Counted from the first letter of the stretch, positions 23,933 to 35,913 are shown. The stretch is 64,000 nt of DNA from Tubulanus polymorphus (GCF_964204645.1 NC_134028.1:24836153-24900152), one strand, 5' to 3'. The notes: generated by a model from the sequence alone, not told the origin. Numbers and translations are program-made.

Positions 23933-26155
23933 ATGGGCATGAGAGCTGACGCTAATGGTATTAAACTGGGACTGCACAGTTTAGAAAGTCGACTTGAAAC
24001 GTTTAATGATTGGCCTTTTGCCAGTGACTGTCTGTGCACTCCAGAAAAAGTGAGTAGTTCAACTTGCTTGACTCGTTCAACAAGTCGTTGTTGAGACTGA
24101 GAACACTTTTCAGAATCATCCAGGTGGCTTAGCTTGAAACATTGGCAGTTGAAACCACAGGCACTTGAATATGGGCTTTGATAATGGATAAATATTTGAT
24201 AATTTACCAGCGATACGTTAATCCTACTTTAATAGATCCGCCATGTTTTATAATAAATTTACCCATGATGCAACGCGCGCCGGTCGTTTAGCTATACTAT
24301 ACAGAAATGCTGGAAACGATCCTATCTCCGTAATGCTTAAATCTACCCGCAATTATCGGGACCGCCGAACACTGCCGATGATTGCCGAAGTACATCCTTA
24401 GTGTCAATTTTAATCCTGAAATATAGGAGCGCCCATAATTTCAATTGTAGATGATTTTTTTGGAAACATTGACAGTGTTTTAGCTCCATTAAAGATTTTA
24501 AATGGCAACAAAATTGATTTTTGAAAATTCGCGATGCCTCTTCGGGATTGCTGTGACATCATCTGTCCCGATAACTGCGGGTAGATTTAAGCATTACGGA
24601 GATAGGATCATTTCCAGCCTTTCTGTATAATATAGCTAAACGACCGGCGCGCGTTGCATCATGGGTAAATTTATTATAAAACATGGCGGATCTATTAAAG
24701 TAGGATTAACGTATCGCTGGTAAATTATCAAATATTTATCCATTATCAAAGCCCATATTCAAGTGCCTGTGGTTGAAACATTGTTTTTTAATCCATTCTA
24801 AGCTGTATAGAAGGATGGCCTAAAAGTCTGCATTGAAAGGGAATAAGAAAAAGAGACTCCATGTTTTGAAAGTTTAACAATATATTTTTCCATGTCTACC
24901 AACCAAACTTAAGTTATTTTGTCCTTAGTTATTGATACTCGTTTATATTATTTTCTTCAGAAAAAGTGAGTTGTTGAATTGTTGGTGGCTCAGCCCGCTC
25001 TCGGTCTAGGGCCTATATAACCTCCTGTGGACTGTGGTTTCTGTTTCTATTTCTAGATGGCTGAAGCAGGTTTTGTACACTGTCCGTCGAATGAAGAGCC
25101 AGACCTCGCCAAATGTTACATCTGTTTAAAAGAACTCGATGGTTGGGAACCTACTGATGACCCTTGGTAAAAATTCTACCTTTCGATTTGAATTAAAGCT
25201 TATTTACCCTTCTCCCTGTGACCGACATTTGATGTCAGAGGGATAGTTAGTTACCTAGGGGCCTAATCGTTGGTGGTAAGCTTTTTATAATCGGATGATA
25301 TTATACCAACTTGTGGTTTGTGAAAATATCCGATCGTGAAACTAAACCACAGACAGGTTACTGACTATCAGAGGGACTGAAGTTTAAGCTTAGGTCTTCC
25401 TAAGAATTTTGTGAATGATTATGAATATTTTTTTCTATTTCAGGAAAGAGCATTTGTCACATTCGGCTGGTTGTTTGTTTGTCCAGTTCGGAAAGAAGAA
25501 GCATACGTTGGCGGAAGTGATTAAATTAGAGTCGGCTCGAAGACAGAATATGATCGTAGGTTGACGATTCAGAAATTACAAACAATCAAAACTTATGACT
25601 CTGTATTGTACCTCGAATGCTTTCAACGAGGCGCATTTATTATTCAGGATCCCTCTTGAAAACTGCCGCTTGAAACTTTTAATTGCAACAAAATGCTCGA
25701 AACTCCTTCAATCTTGAGAAATAGGCTATTAGAAATTTAAGAGTACTTCTATATCGGTACAGTTGATACCAGGGGCCGGTTGCACAGTCACAGCTTAGAC
25801 TTAAGACCAGTCTAAGACCAACTTAGTTCTATAGCCAATCTAAAAACAATCTTAACGGGACCAGTCTTAAGATTTAAGACCACTTTTGGACTTATGTCAC
25901 GACTGTGCAACTGGCCCCAGGATCTTTTGTCACCCTATTAGATGGTTATCGAATTAGAAACTGAGTTTAGAAAAGATGAAAATTTGCCTCCAAAACCACC
26001 GGTTCGAACAGTTTACCAACATGGACACTACCGATTTATAAACAATGTAACTATGAATCATTCTTGCGTTTCAGATGAAAGTTATGAAGGAGAAAGTAAA
26101 AGAACTTGAGGAATACGCGAAGGAGACCAGAGAACAAATGATATCGTTATTGTAG
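23933..26155 (+). CDS. BIRC5: Survivin, single-BIR inhibitor of apoptosis
   Basis: Chromosomal passenger complex subunit that docks on histone H3T3ph at centromeres with borealin, INCENP and Aurora B, and has anti-apoptotic activity. Exons 23933-24049, 25057-25166, 25444-25555, 26075-26155 (420 nt, 139 residues; human is 142). One BIR domain spans about residues 12-87; Zn ligands Cys59, Cys62, His79 and Cys86 sit in [14 protein letters not shown] and [10 protein letters not shown], matching human C57/C60/H77/C84. The C-terminal third ([20 protein letters not shown]) is the long helix that bundles with borealin and INCENP. There is no RING. A second in-frame Met (residue 3) follows the chosen start. 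AATAAA lies at about 26285. Confidence 0.96.
24134..24783. mobile_element. Foldback element with ~210-bp inverted arms, BIRC5 intron 1
   Basis: Left arm 24153-24362 and right arm 24565-24774 are near-perfect reverse complements (landmarks: AGCGATACGTTAATCCTACT, GCAACGCGCGCCGGTCGTTT, TAAATCTACCCGCARTTATC) around a 202-bp loop. TTGAAACATTG flanks both sides (24134-24144 and 24773-24783), an 11-bp candidate target duplication. Long arms with 9-11-bp duplications suggest a Mutator-like non-autonomous element. No coding capacity. Confidence 0.85.
25770..25920. mobile_element. Palindromic MITE, BIRC5 intron 3
   Basis: Ends CAGGGGCCGGTTGCACAGTC and GACTGTGCAACTGGCCCCAG, with internal AAGACCAGTCTTA palindromes. 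A second near-full copy lies at 43172-43320 and weaker copies elsewhere. Confidence 0.85.
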
Positions 26156-27012
26156 AGAATAAATCCGGAGATCTGTGTTTATTGGAACCTCGCTCGCTGA
26201 CTTAAACAACGTAAAGAAAACTGTAAACATAACTTGAGCAGGAACCTGCCTGCTGCATGGAACCAGCTTCCGGTCAGTTCTGTGCAATAAAATTCATCAG
26301 ATTCATGAAAAATCTGCATTTATATCCATATTCCCTGTGTACGTGACGTTATTTTGTTATATTTTGTCAATCAGTGCTGATGACTTGACAGAACTGAATA
26401 AAATCAGAAAATAATTACAAATCTCAAGTCTCTCATGTAAGTCACTTAGTATTGTGTTAGCCAACCAATATGGTGTAGTCAGGTGGACAGGGCACATGGC
26501 TGCAAAATGGCACCTCTATAGTGGCGTGTACAGGTCAAAATTCCAGGGCTTGTTCCGTAGTCATGGCTTAGATTCAAGACCAGTCTTAGGCCACCCTAGC
26601 AGCAGAACCTCGTTACAACAAACTTAATGAGACCAGAAAATCTGTTGGCTATAACCGATAGTTCGTCATATCCAGTCACAAATATGGAACCAGCCCGGCA
26701 GTTGTTTGAATAATGAGATCAGATCCGGAAATGCCACGTTAGGTAGCAATTAACCAAATTCAAGAGCGGCGTATTAAAATCAATAGATATAATTTATTTT
26801 TAACAGGAAACATAATATTACATTTTTTCTCTACAAACAGTAATTAATGATGTTCACTTGAAATAATATTAATAATAATAAGCTTTGTATCAAAATGAAA
26901 AATTTCCTGTTTATTTTCTATGAATGGACGGAATCGTTGTTGGAAAATCAAAACTTTAAACCCTTTTTTCCCTCTCCCGTTAGTCATCATGAAGACAAAT
27001 TTCATCGAATGT
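26156..27012. other. Intergenic between BIRC5 and CFAP184 3' ends
   Basis: Both 3' UTRs fall here. A partial copy of the palindromic MITE (TAGTCATGGCTTAGATTCAAG, AGACCAGTCTTAGGCC) lies at about 26547-26603. A minus-strand AATAAA near 26910-26915 fits the CFAP184 transcript. No exon seen. Confidence 0.55.
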
Positions 27013-30000
27013 CTACATCAGTTCGGCATTTTTAGCTTGTTCGATTTTTCGCCTAAATCCGTTCGTGCTAAGCGTCAATTCGGCGTGTGTCATTTTTAAT
27101 TTTTCGAGTTTAGCGCGCAGGTCGGCGCCTTCGTCTTTACGCTCTTCGAAGTCTCTTAATAACGGTTCGTTGCCGAGTAATCCGCAGTTCTGTCGTAGTT
27201 TATGATTGTCGATGCGCAGAGCGTCGCGCGCTTGTTTCGTACGCGACAGTACGTCTCGTTTCTGAAAATATGAAAATTATTCCTGACTCGACAAGAAGAA
27301 CAAGGAATTTCTTGCTTTAAGGCTAAAAAAATTGATACCTTGTTTCTCCGCTCTGCTGAGCTTAAATGTTGACCCGGCCGGCCGCCTATCTACCCTATAC
27401 ATTACTTTTTTTAAAATCGTGATCAATTTTACCATAACAGACCCGGCCGCTATAGAAATGAACTGTTTATAAATTTTATCATATTTTACAAAAATGACCC
27501 GGAGAAACAAGGTATCATTTTTGTTTAGCCTAAACTGAGAATATTCGTAGAGTAGCCGTGTTAACCTGGTTTAGAATAAGTAACGAGACGAGTAGTACTA
27601 TATATAGGGTAACTATTTATTTGACGCACGAGCTTTCGCTACGAATGTAATAGAAGCTTCTTCAGGTGAATGAGTCAAACATTCACCTGATGAAGCTTCT
27701 ATTCATTAGTAGCGTCTCGTTACTTGGTTTAAACTGATAGGAATTATTAATCTTTAATGAATCACGTATTCATAATGAAACACGTGGTCATTAATGCATC
27801 CAAATTCCAAGTTTTTGGCAATATTTGTAAAAAATATTCTATTTCCTAGTTTTCCAGGTCAGTGGCCACCCTGTTGTGGTTCTTTAAACAATCTAACATC
27901 TAAGTCAGTTTTGGTTCTATAGCCAATATTCCTGCTCAATGACACGCCACGCGACTGAAACTGAGTCCTGGACTAAATTGATTTGTCAGACTATTGTTTT
28001 TGATGTGAGTTACCTGTGCTACGTTTCCCTCTATGTCTCGTAGGTGACCTTTCAATACTTGATTTTCACCTTGAACGAACTGTAATTTCTCTTTCAAATG
28101 CGTTAACACTTGTACGGTGCTCGTAATCTTCTTACGCAATTTCAATAATTCCTATATTTGAGAAGAAATCAACCAAACAAAATCTATTATGGAGTTCTAA
28201 TATTTTACACAGAATATGATGTTTTATGAACTTTATTCTCGGTGTGGAAGATAATTGAAATCTAAAAACTGTCAGAAAAATTAGCTTCAGTTATCAACAA
28301 TTGTGAGATTTTTCATGCAAAGTTTTTATACCTCATTTCTTTCTTCAATCTTTTCGTTATAAGTTTGATTTTCAATTTTCAGTTGTTCGAAGTCGATCAA
28401 ATGCAAACCTTCAGCGAGTTCCTCCTGAAAATAACAATAACAAAAAAAATATTATCATATCATACATAAAATATCAATCAATTTTGAATACAGGTGTGCT
28501 AATTTCACTGTCGAACTGGGTACAGAATTCATCAATTCATCTGATCACTTGCCTTCGATTTGAGCTGCAGTTCCTTTTTCTTCAGTTTATTTTTCAGTTT
28601 GATATTTTCTAATCGTACGTTGACAACCTCTGCTTCTTTCTTTGCCTCAGTTGCCAAATACATCTCTATATCCTGAAAATATAGGGCGTTTCCATTTCAT
28701 AACCTGACAGCAGATTGTCTGAGGGGGTGCAGGGTACAGACAGCAGATTGTCTAAGGGGATGCAGGGTACAGACAACAGATTGTCTAAGGGGATGCAGGG
28801 TACAGACAACAGATTGTCTGAGGGGATGCAGGGTATAGACAACAGATTGTCTAAGGGGATGCAGGGTACAGTTTGAAAATATGATAAGTCTGAAAATTCA
28901 AATTTACCTTCTGTGGAATCTGTTTTCCTGAACGGGTATTCACCGAACTAATCGCCACCTGTTTTTTGAATTCCATGAAACGATCTCGCTCCTCGTCGAC
29001 TTTCTCCTGTCGATCCTGACATTTATCTTTCAAATCTTCAATCTGATGTTTGAAGTCTTCTCTCTGATTGGAATCTTGTCTGCGTAAGTCTTCCAGATTC
29101 GCTACAAACAAACAGGTCGATCTTATATACCGTACAACACAATATTCGAAACTCGACTGATTTAAAAGTGGAAAGAAGACCATTCAGGGTATTTCAACAG
29201 GTTTTAGGTTTTTGATTCCACTCAAACCACCGAGTGTCACTCCAGGTATTAGCAAGATAAAGCTTTCTTTTTTCCCCTGAAACCCACTGAGCTCTACTAA
29301 GGGCATTATAAACTGATCTTCTTTTTCTCCTATGAGGAGCTTTTGACGATGAAACCGTCACCAGGATCCAGTTCCACAGTTTCTGGTTGAACGTCTTCAT
29401 TGTTTTATCTCTAGATTCAAATTCAACTAAGAACTATGGTATCGGGCCCTGTATTCTAACATTAGGGTCAAAGTGATGTGGAACTCAAGAGTCCTGAACG
29501 ACGAATCTTACACATGTATTTCAGATATCGTTGTTCCTGATCCGTAACATTTTTATCCATCTCTTGCCTCGTGTCGTCAGCCTTTTTCTTGCGGAAATAT
29601 TCCGCTAGTTTGTGTTGTAGCTGGAAATTCTGTTGTTGTAATTGTTCCCTTTCAGAAATTGCAGCCTGATGAATAGACGAAATAGATTATGATTTAGGAA
29701 CAGCTCATAAGCTACAGGGAAAAACACCAGGATGGCCACTTTTATTTGACTTGCTTTTTCAGATAAAAGCTCAAGTCAGTGGAAGATGTTTGGTCAGGTT
29801 TTTTTCTTCCCGTTTTCAAAGAAATTTCAGATCCAGTAACGGTTCGTTGTTCTTTGACTCTTACGTGATATTTTTCGATGAGCATTTCACGATCAAACTC
29901 CTGGAATTCTTCCTCTTCATATTCATCGTCGTCTTCATCTTCTTCGGCTAAATCATCCATTTGATGAACACCCTCGCCGTCTTCAGATCCTGAATCCATA

Positions 30001-33000
30001 TTTCAACCATAGAAAACAAAACTGTCAGAAAACCGACAATATTGACGATTAACAATTCAAAGAATAGAGACTAAGGACTTACCATATCTATCTGGTGTTC
30101 CTGGTTCGAGAATTGCTGGTGGGGAACGTGGAGTCATTTGCTCATCAGGTTCAGGAGTCCCTTCGCGAGACAAACGCTCTCCGACTGCAACAGGACTCTC
30201 CACTCTCTCACCTTCTGCGAACGAATCACTTTTCTGCAAATTCGAATATATTATCATAGTTTTGTAATGTCTCAATTTTTAATTCGACTAGTAGACCGAA
30301 GTACCCAGCAGTTTTTGATTATGAAAGATAGGCTATTATTCAGAAAATTCTATTTTTTTTCTGTAGTACCACAGATACTAACCGGAGGTTGTTCTTCTTG
30401 ACTTTCAGCAGTGACGGGTTCACCAGCCTCTCCATCTGCAGTGGCAGCAGTTTCTGTTTCATCTCCACCTATGCAAAAAATACAACACAAACCTTTTGGA
30501 AAATTCAATTTTTGGTGAGAACAGAAGTTCCCCGTAACGTTCATTCTTATCAAATAATGTGGAAAAAATATAAAACACAGTGGAACTCGTTATGATGACT
30601 TTCATATTTTTTGGAAAGAAGTCTTTCCCCCAAAATTTAATAAATCTTTATAAACGGATATCACAAACTATTTGGTTAAAAAACGGTCTCCTGAAGTTCC
30701 CTGTAACGAAGTCCCATAGTAATATTGAAATACATAATCTACACTGATTTTGCTCACATGCAAAGCAAATAAATAAAAGACAGTTAAAGCAAGTACCATA
30801 CGGTTCTGTATTACACTATACAAGATACAGATAGAAGCTCAAAACTACATTGAAAACATTAACAGTCAACCTCAGTTGAGCTTTTATCACTCAGGACCCA
30901 GCGTTGATTGGATTAAGCTCATTTAATCTACTTTTTTCAAGAGCTTAATTTCTCCAAAGAATATCAGAATAATTTCTAGTTCATTTTCAATGAAACTACT
31001 ATTTATGATCTCAAATTAATCTGGTAAAATTAAGGGTTAACCCGTGATGGATAAACCGAGGTTGACTGTAAATGACTAGAACTACAATAAGCTGAAGTGT
31101 ATAATCCTGAAATGCTAATGATTTTCTACTGTTCCTAAAATGAAAATAAATACTGTAAAGGAATTGAACTAATAACTACATGTATGATAAATTCATTCCT
31201 GAAAAAGCCGCTATAAAGTGAGAGTTAAAGTGAGAACTGAGGTGAGCGTGGAGGAGGGGTAGGTGTCTGAGGAGAAGCATCTTGAAGTATCTTCTAACAA
31301 TATTTTACTTTTCTCGTCATCCTCTGCAGCAGGTGCCTCCAACTCTTGTCCATCTTCGAGGACGATCTCTTCTTGTTCGGTATCACCTTTCTCTACCGAT
31401 TCGCCGGGTTCTTTCTCTTCCGTCGCTGTTTCCTCAGTTTGTTCCGGTGATTTTTCTTCGAGCATCTCATCGCCGTCGGGAGCGGGTCTCTCCGAGTCCT
31501 CCTCAGCGGCGACCTGATCTTCGCTAGCAGCTTCTTCAGCGGTCTGATCTATTCCAAGCTCTGCGTCCTTCGGTGTAAGATCATTATCAGCCCCGGATTC
31601 GGGGGTAATTTCAACGGGTTCTAATAAAACCTCCTCTGAACGACACACACACAAACGATTCATGATTCATGATACAAAAATCTTTCTATTTAGTTCACGC
31701 AAAGAAATACCCTCATATCTCTTCCGGGATTTTCCTGAAAAGGACGAGGGAGGGCGACTTTTTCATCAATATTCCAATTATGTAGAGAAGTGATAAAATC
31801 TATCGAAAGTTAAAAATGATGAAAAGTAACCAATATTACAATATGGGTGAAACTGATGAACGAAGAATAAAACTGGACTTAGTCTAGTGTCTGTTCCTCA
31901 AACAACATGGAAGACCAAAACGTCTGAAAATGTTTGTCACTGATGCAGGGTTTCCATTTTTATCGAAGAAAACTTTGATTTTGAATTGGTTGATAAAATC
32001 TGCGCGTCATTTTTGTTCTGTTTCATAGAGGTGTCGCACATGGGATTTGGTTTGTATGAGAAACAAGGGTTTTTCTTTGCATGACCTTAATTACAAAAAA
32101 TGAAACGTTATCTCACCTTCTTTTGCTTGATCACCATTTTCAGTCGCTTCATCCGTCATTGCAGCAACTTGCTCTGCTTCATCAGCTGGTGCGTCAGCAG
32201 CTGCACCTTCATCTGCAGCAGAGACTTCAGCACCGCTGGCAGCTGCATCAGCATCAGCAGTAGCTGCTTCACCTGTATTTCAAATTCGCTCAGTTAAGAT
32301 TTTTTTTTCAAATTCGACCAAAAGATTCTGATCGGAAAAACTGAGGATGACCGATTGATATTTCATACCTTCAGCAGCTGCTGTAGTATCCTCCTCTGTT
32401 GCACCTGCATTTTGACCTTCATTATCTGCTGCAGTTGTCTCTTCTGTAGCGGCTGCAGCTGGTGCTTCAGCTCCTTCCCCTTCTGCAGCTGCCGATTCAG
32501 CTACTTCAGCAGGAGCGGTTTCTTCCTCAGCTGCGTTAAAAAATGAACGAAACACATAAATTAGAATTTCTTCATTTCTCATCTGAATTAAGACAAACCG
32601 CTGACCAGGGACAAGGAGCCAACAGCAGGCATCAGACCACAATTAGGTTAGTAGCTCGAAGATGCGTAGGGCCGGACCCCAAAAATAGTACCTAGAGTGA
32701 AGAAGAGGTCCCCCATAAATGTTGCCATAATTTCTGAAAATGGGATAGGTAACGAATTTCGGTTATATGTATGAAATCGATTGATCCTGAGAGACAGCTT
32801 GATGATGAAATAAGGGATTCCCTGGACTTTTTTTGCTTGGAGTAAGGGTACCAAACACGGTGGGGGATTCCCTTAGATATTTGGCTCGGATGTACTGGCA
32901 TACCTGTACTGGGATACCCCTCCTTTCTAAAGGTTTGATTATTTCAAAAGTTAGGTTGGGTATGTGGGGCGAAAACCACTTCAATGCGTAGCTAAGATGC

Positions 33001-33940
33001 TGGCCTATGAGCCATAAGCAGGATTTCCCCTGAATTTACGCGCTTATATATGAACTAAACTCTCGAATTTCTTGTTTTTACTATAGGATATAGAAGATTT
33101 TGGAATAGTGGTCTGAGCTCAGCAGTTTAGGTGTCGAGGCTAACCAAACCCTAGTGATAAACCTGGATAGTGGGAAGGTGATCTCTAATATTATTAGTCC
33201 TACTGTTGATTAGTCTAGTATTTAGCTGTTGAAATGTATCTAATCTAATATCTATCTGTTGAACTTGTCGGTCTACAATGACTGTATTCAGACAACAATG
33301 CTAACCTAATCATAATTGCAGATAAATGTGTAATCAGTTATTTGTCAAATAACAATTACAGCTCTGAACTGCAATTGCCAACAAAGTCATTAGTCCCGAG
33401 AACAGTTGTGGACTGGAACAACAACAGTCAGGAGATGATCTGTGGGATATGTTCTGCTGCCTCAGTACGCACCATCTAATCACACCACCTTCCCCCTGAA
33501 TCTTTATACACGCGATCGCGGTTCAGATGCAGTATCCCATGTAGATGTAGAAGCAATATGCCAGTTTGAGTTAGGGCCTACTACTCTCTGTAGTGTAAAT
33601 ACCTTGTTGTTCAACTTCCGCATTTGAAGGATCTGTACCAGCTGCATCTGTTGGAGGAGTTGATTCTTCTGCAGGGCTTTCATCAACCTTCAAATTAGGA
33701 TTGATAAAATTCAGGTTTTCTCAGTTGTTTCGATCAATATACTGAATTTGAATTGTTTTGTTCTATGTTTATCCACTTTTTTGAAATATTGAGGAAAACT
33801 TTTCCCACACCAGTGAAACGGGGATACTACCCACAGCATATTTCGAGATAGAAGTTCCATTTTGCTCCGATATCTATCGATATTTTGATAAAATTTACCT
33901 GTTGCTGTTCTAGAGTATTTTGTCCTTCCTCGTCCGCCAT
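27013..33940 (-). CDS. CFAP184: Ciliary coiled-coil protein CFAP184 (CCDC96)
   Basis: Axonemal coiled-coil protein; in cilia it works with CCDC113/CFAP263 near the base of radial spoke 3 and the nexin-dynein regulatory complex. Exons by complement: 33899-33940, 33603-33687, 32369-32530, 32117-32272, 31309-31635, 30383-30468, 30083-30233, 29865-29989, 29512-29665, 28908-29101, 28553-28672, 28332-28424, 28014-28151, 27013-27261 (2082 nt, 693 residues). Residues 1 to about 340 are Ala/Glu/Thr-rich and disordered. The core starts at EFDREMLIEKY and NFQLQHKLAEYFRKKKADD, the family signature, and continues as coiled coil to NGFRRKIEQAKNAELM. The N-terminal part is longer than in the 555-residue human protein. 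Intron 11 has a GC donor (AAG|GCAAGT). The gene ends 200 bp from the next gene on the same strand. Confidence 0.88.
27319..27533. mobile_element. MITE with GATACCTTGTTTCTC ends, CFAP184 intron 13
   Basis: Terminal inverted repeats TTGATACCTTGTTTCTCCG and CGGAGAAACAAGGTATCATT, extended outward as TTTAAGGCTAAAA and TTTAGCCTAAA. A related copy lies at 52912-53086. Confidence 0.75.
27582..27722. repeat. Nested palindrome with CTGAWGA...GAAA motif
   Basis: Outer arms AAGTAACGAGACG and CGTCTCGTTACTT, inner arms ATAGAAGCTTCTTCAGGTGAATG and its complement around AGTCAAA. On the minus strand the order CTGAAGA, AGCTTC...GTAGC, GAAA, GTC resembles a hammerhead core. Derived from an unidentified element. 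Confidence 0.55.
28700..28872. repeat. 33-bp minisatellite, CFAP184 intron 10
   Basis: Five tandem units with core ACAGATTGTCTAAGGGGATG and GCAGGGTACAG. The same unit in opposite orientation occurs at about 37775-37865 in WDR45B intron 5. Confidence 0.9.
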
Positions 33941-34139
33941 TTTGTTGTTAGGGTAAACAATAAATTCAATCCAAATCATAATAGTTTATTCTACATTTTG
34001 GTCATCAATGAAATTATCCACCACAATAAAAAATTGAAAAGAAACGAATATTGAAAAACTATCTAAAAATTTATTAAATGCACATCTAAAAAAATCAAAA
34101 ATACAAAAAATTCTAAAAATCCCTTTTTATATTTTAATT

Positions 34140-35510
34140 TCATTTTGCATTTTGTTGGTCGTCGTTTTGCAGAAGCTGCTGTAAATAATTCCTATGAATT
34201 TCCCTCTCGCGCTTCACGCCGTCCAACTCAACGAGGGCCGCGTCCCTTTTCCGCCGACAATCCGACTTCGCGCGTTCGACCGCATCCAAGAAATTCAAAC
34301 CGTACTGCCGCATGGGCGATCCGTCAGCTTCACTCGTCGTGGCAGACGATGCGCCCAAACCCGTCTGCTCCATCTGCTCGACAGCAGACGACACGATCTC
34401 CGCGTTTTCTTTAAACGCCGTCAAAAATGTCTTTAAAGTTTCGTCGGACGGCGTCGTTTTCATAGCCGCGTATTTCTCGAGTAACTCGCGGATCGGAAGG
34501 CAGACGAACTCGCGAGCGCTGCGTCGGAATTCCTCGTAACTCGTCTCCACCGCCGCGAACAACGAATCGACGTATTCGATTTCGAGTTCGTAGATTTCTC
34601 GGTGAAATTCGAGTTCGCGTTCGATCGCGCGAGTTTCTAATCCCGATGCGTTCACGCTATAATTCATCGATTTCACCGCTGCCGTGACAACGTCCTTTAA
34701 TTGTTGCCGATATTTCGGCGTCAATTTTGGGAATTTTGACATAACATTAGCCACGGTCAAGTCCAAATATTTACTTTTCTGAAGCGCAGGCCACGGCGCC
34801 GCGGGCACGAGCACCGACAAGTTTAACAAGTCTTGATTTATATCTTTAAGCGCATCACGCGTTTCGTTGATTCGTAAATAGGTATGCTCATAAACCGGAG
34901 CGCCGAGTTCGAGTCCGGATGAACATACCGTGCGGAATGAATACTCCAAACTCGTTAACCGTTTAAACAACGAGAATAATTTCGTTTCAAGTTTCGAAAC
35001 GTGTTTCAAATTGATATGATCGAGATTCCCGCTGCAAACGTCCAATAAGCTGACGTCGCCATTTTCTTTCAGATCCGGTTTAACGAATTCCCCGACAATC
35101 AGCGCCGGTTTAGCGAGCGTCTCCGCGCTCGTATTCGCGACCGTTTTCGATATTTTTAAACGCGTCGATTCGGCGACTTCGACCATTTTCATGATGTGAC
35201 CGCGCGGGACCGGAACGTCCGGACCGTGGATATCTTTAGCTATGTAAACACGCCACGAGTCGGCTAGTTTACTCAACGAGTTTTCGATTTCGAGCAGCGT
35301 ATTCGAACGGGACGCCAGTGATTCCGACAGAATCAGATTTTGTCTTTCCATTTGTATAAGCTGCGATTTGAGCAACAGAACGCGCCATTCTTCGTAGTTT
35401 TCGTTTTTTCTCTCGTTTAGTAATTGCTCGTGAAGCGATTTCGTTTCTTCAAGTTCAGAATTCAATGATTCGTTTTCTTTGCGCAACTTTTCAATGATTT
35501 TATCAGCCAT
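34140..35510 (-). CDS. Unrecognised 456-residue coiled-coil protein
   Basis: I do not recognise the family. One uninterrupted coding exon from ATG at 35510 to TAA at 34140. Residues 1-35 (ADKIIEKLRKENESLNSELE) and about 45-80 predict coiled coil. The middle (about 90-330) is helical without low complexity, with a Pro-containing segment VPAAPWPALQKSKYLDL. About 280-400 is again heptad-rich (ERELEFHREIYELEIEYVDS), and the last 40 residues form a charged helix ending QQLLQNDDQQNAK. There is no signal peptide or membrane segment. An acceptor-like TGCTTGCAG lies 10 nt before the ATG, so a 5' noncoding exon is likely. AATAAA occurs 65 nt past the stop, before CFAP184 begins, arguing for its own transcript. 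Codon use is GC-richer than its introns, consistent with a real gene. Confidence 0.85.
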   Translation of the reverse strand: MADKIIEKLRKENESLNSELEETKSLHEQLLNERKNENYEEWRVLLLKSQLIQMERQNLILSESLASRSNTLLEIENSLSKLADSWRVYIAKDIHGPDVPVPRGHIMKMVEVAESTRLKISKTVANTSAETLAKPALIVGEFVKPDLKENGDVSLLDVCSGNLDHINLKHVSKLETKLFSLFKRLTSLEYSFRTVCSSGLELGAPVYEHTYLRINETRDALKDINQDLLNLSVLVPAAPWPALQKSKYLDLTVANVMSKFPKLTPKYRQQLKDVVTAAVKSMNYSVNASGLETRAIERELEFHREIYELEIEYVDSLFAAVETSYEEFRRSAREFVCLPIRELLEKYAAMKTTPSDETLKTFLTAFKENAEIVSSAVEQMEQTGLGASSATTSEADGSPMRQYGLNFLDAVERAKSDCRRKRDAALVELDGVKREREIHRNYLQQLLQNDDQQNAK

Positions 35511-35612
35511 GTCAATCACCTGCAAGCACATAAAGTTAATGCAGTTAACTCTGTCTATTCAGTTAGCTTGTGGGACTGACTGTTAAGTTAATATTTCACA
35601 AAATTAATCAGG

Positions 35613-35735
35613 CCAGGCAGGGTAACTCGGTAGCGTTGGGGCAGCTGGTAAAATATTTCACCGATTTGAGGGGAATCAGGGAACTCGGTAGCGTTGGGAC
35701 TGCTGATAAAATATTGCACTGAGTTGAAATTTTAG
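35613..35735. repeat. Two copies of the 54-bp dispersed minisatellite unit
   Basis: Two units with GGGAACTCGGTAGCGTTGGG and AAAATATTKCACYGAKTTGA cores. They match the arrays at 55.1-55.4 and 57.2 kb and the traces at 0.05-0.17 kb. Confidence 0.8.
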
Positions 35736-35913
35736 TAAATTTCGGGCCGATTCATCAAATTACCGAGTTAGGTCCGTAGACAGCCCGAATACAAAAAATT
35801 ACCGTCTAGTGGCGCCACCTTTAAACAAATTAACCAACTTTCCCGTCGGATTTCGTTTTAGTAGCGAATGTCATTAATGAATGGTTATTTAAAATATCGC
35901 TGAGGGTTTAATT

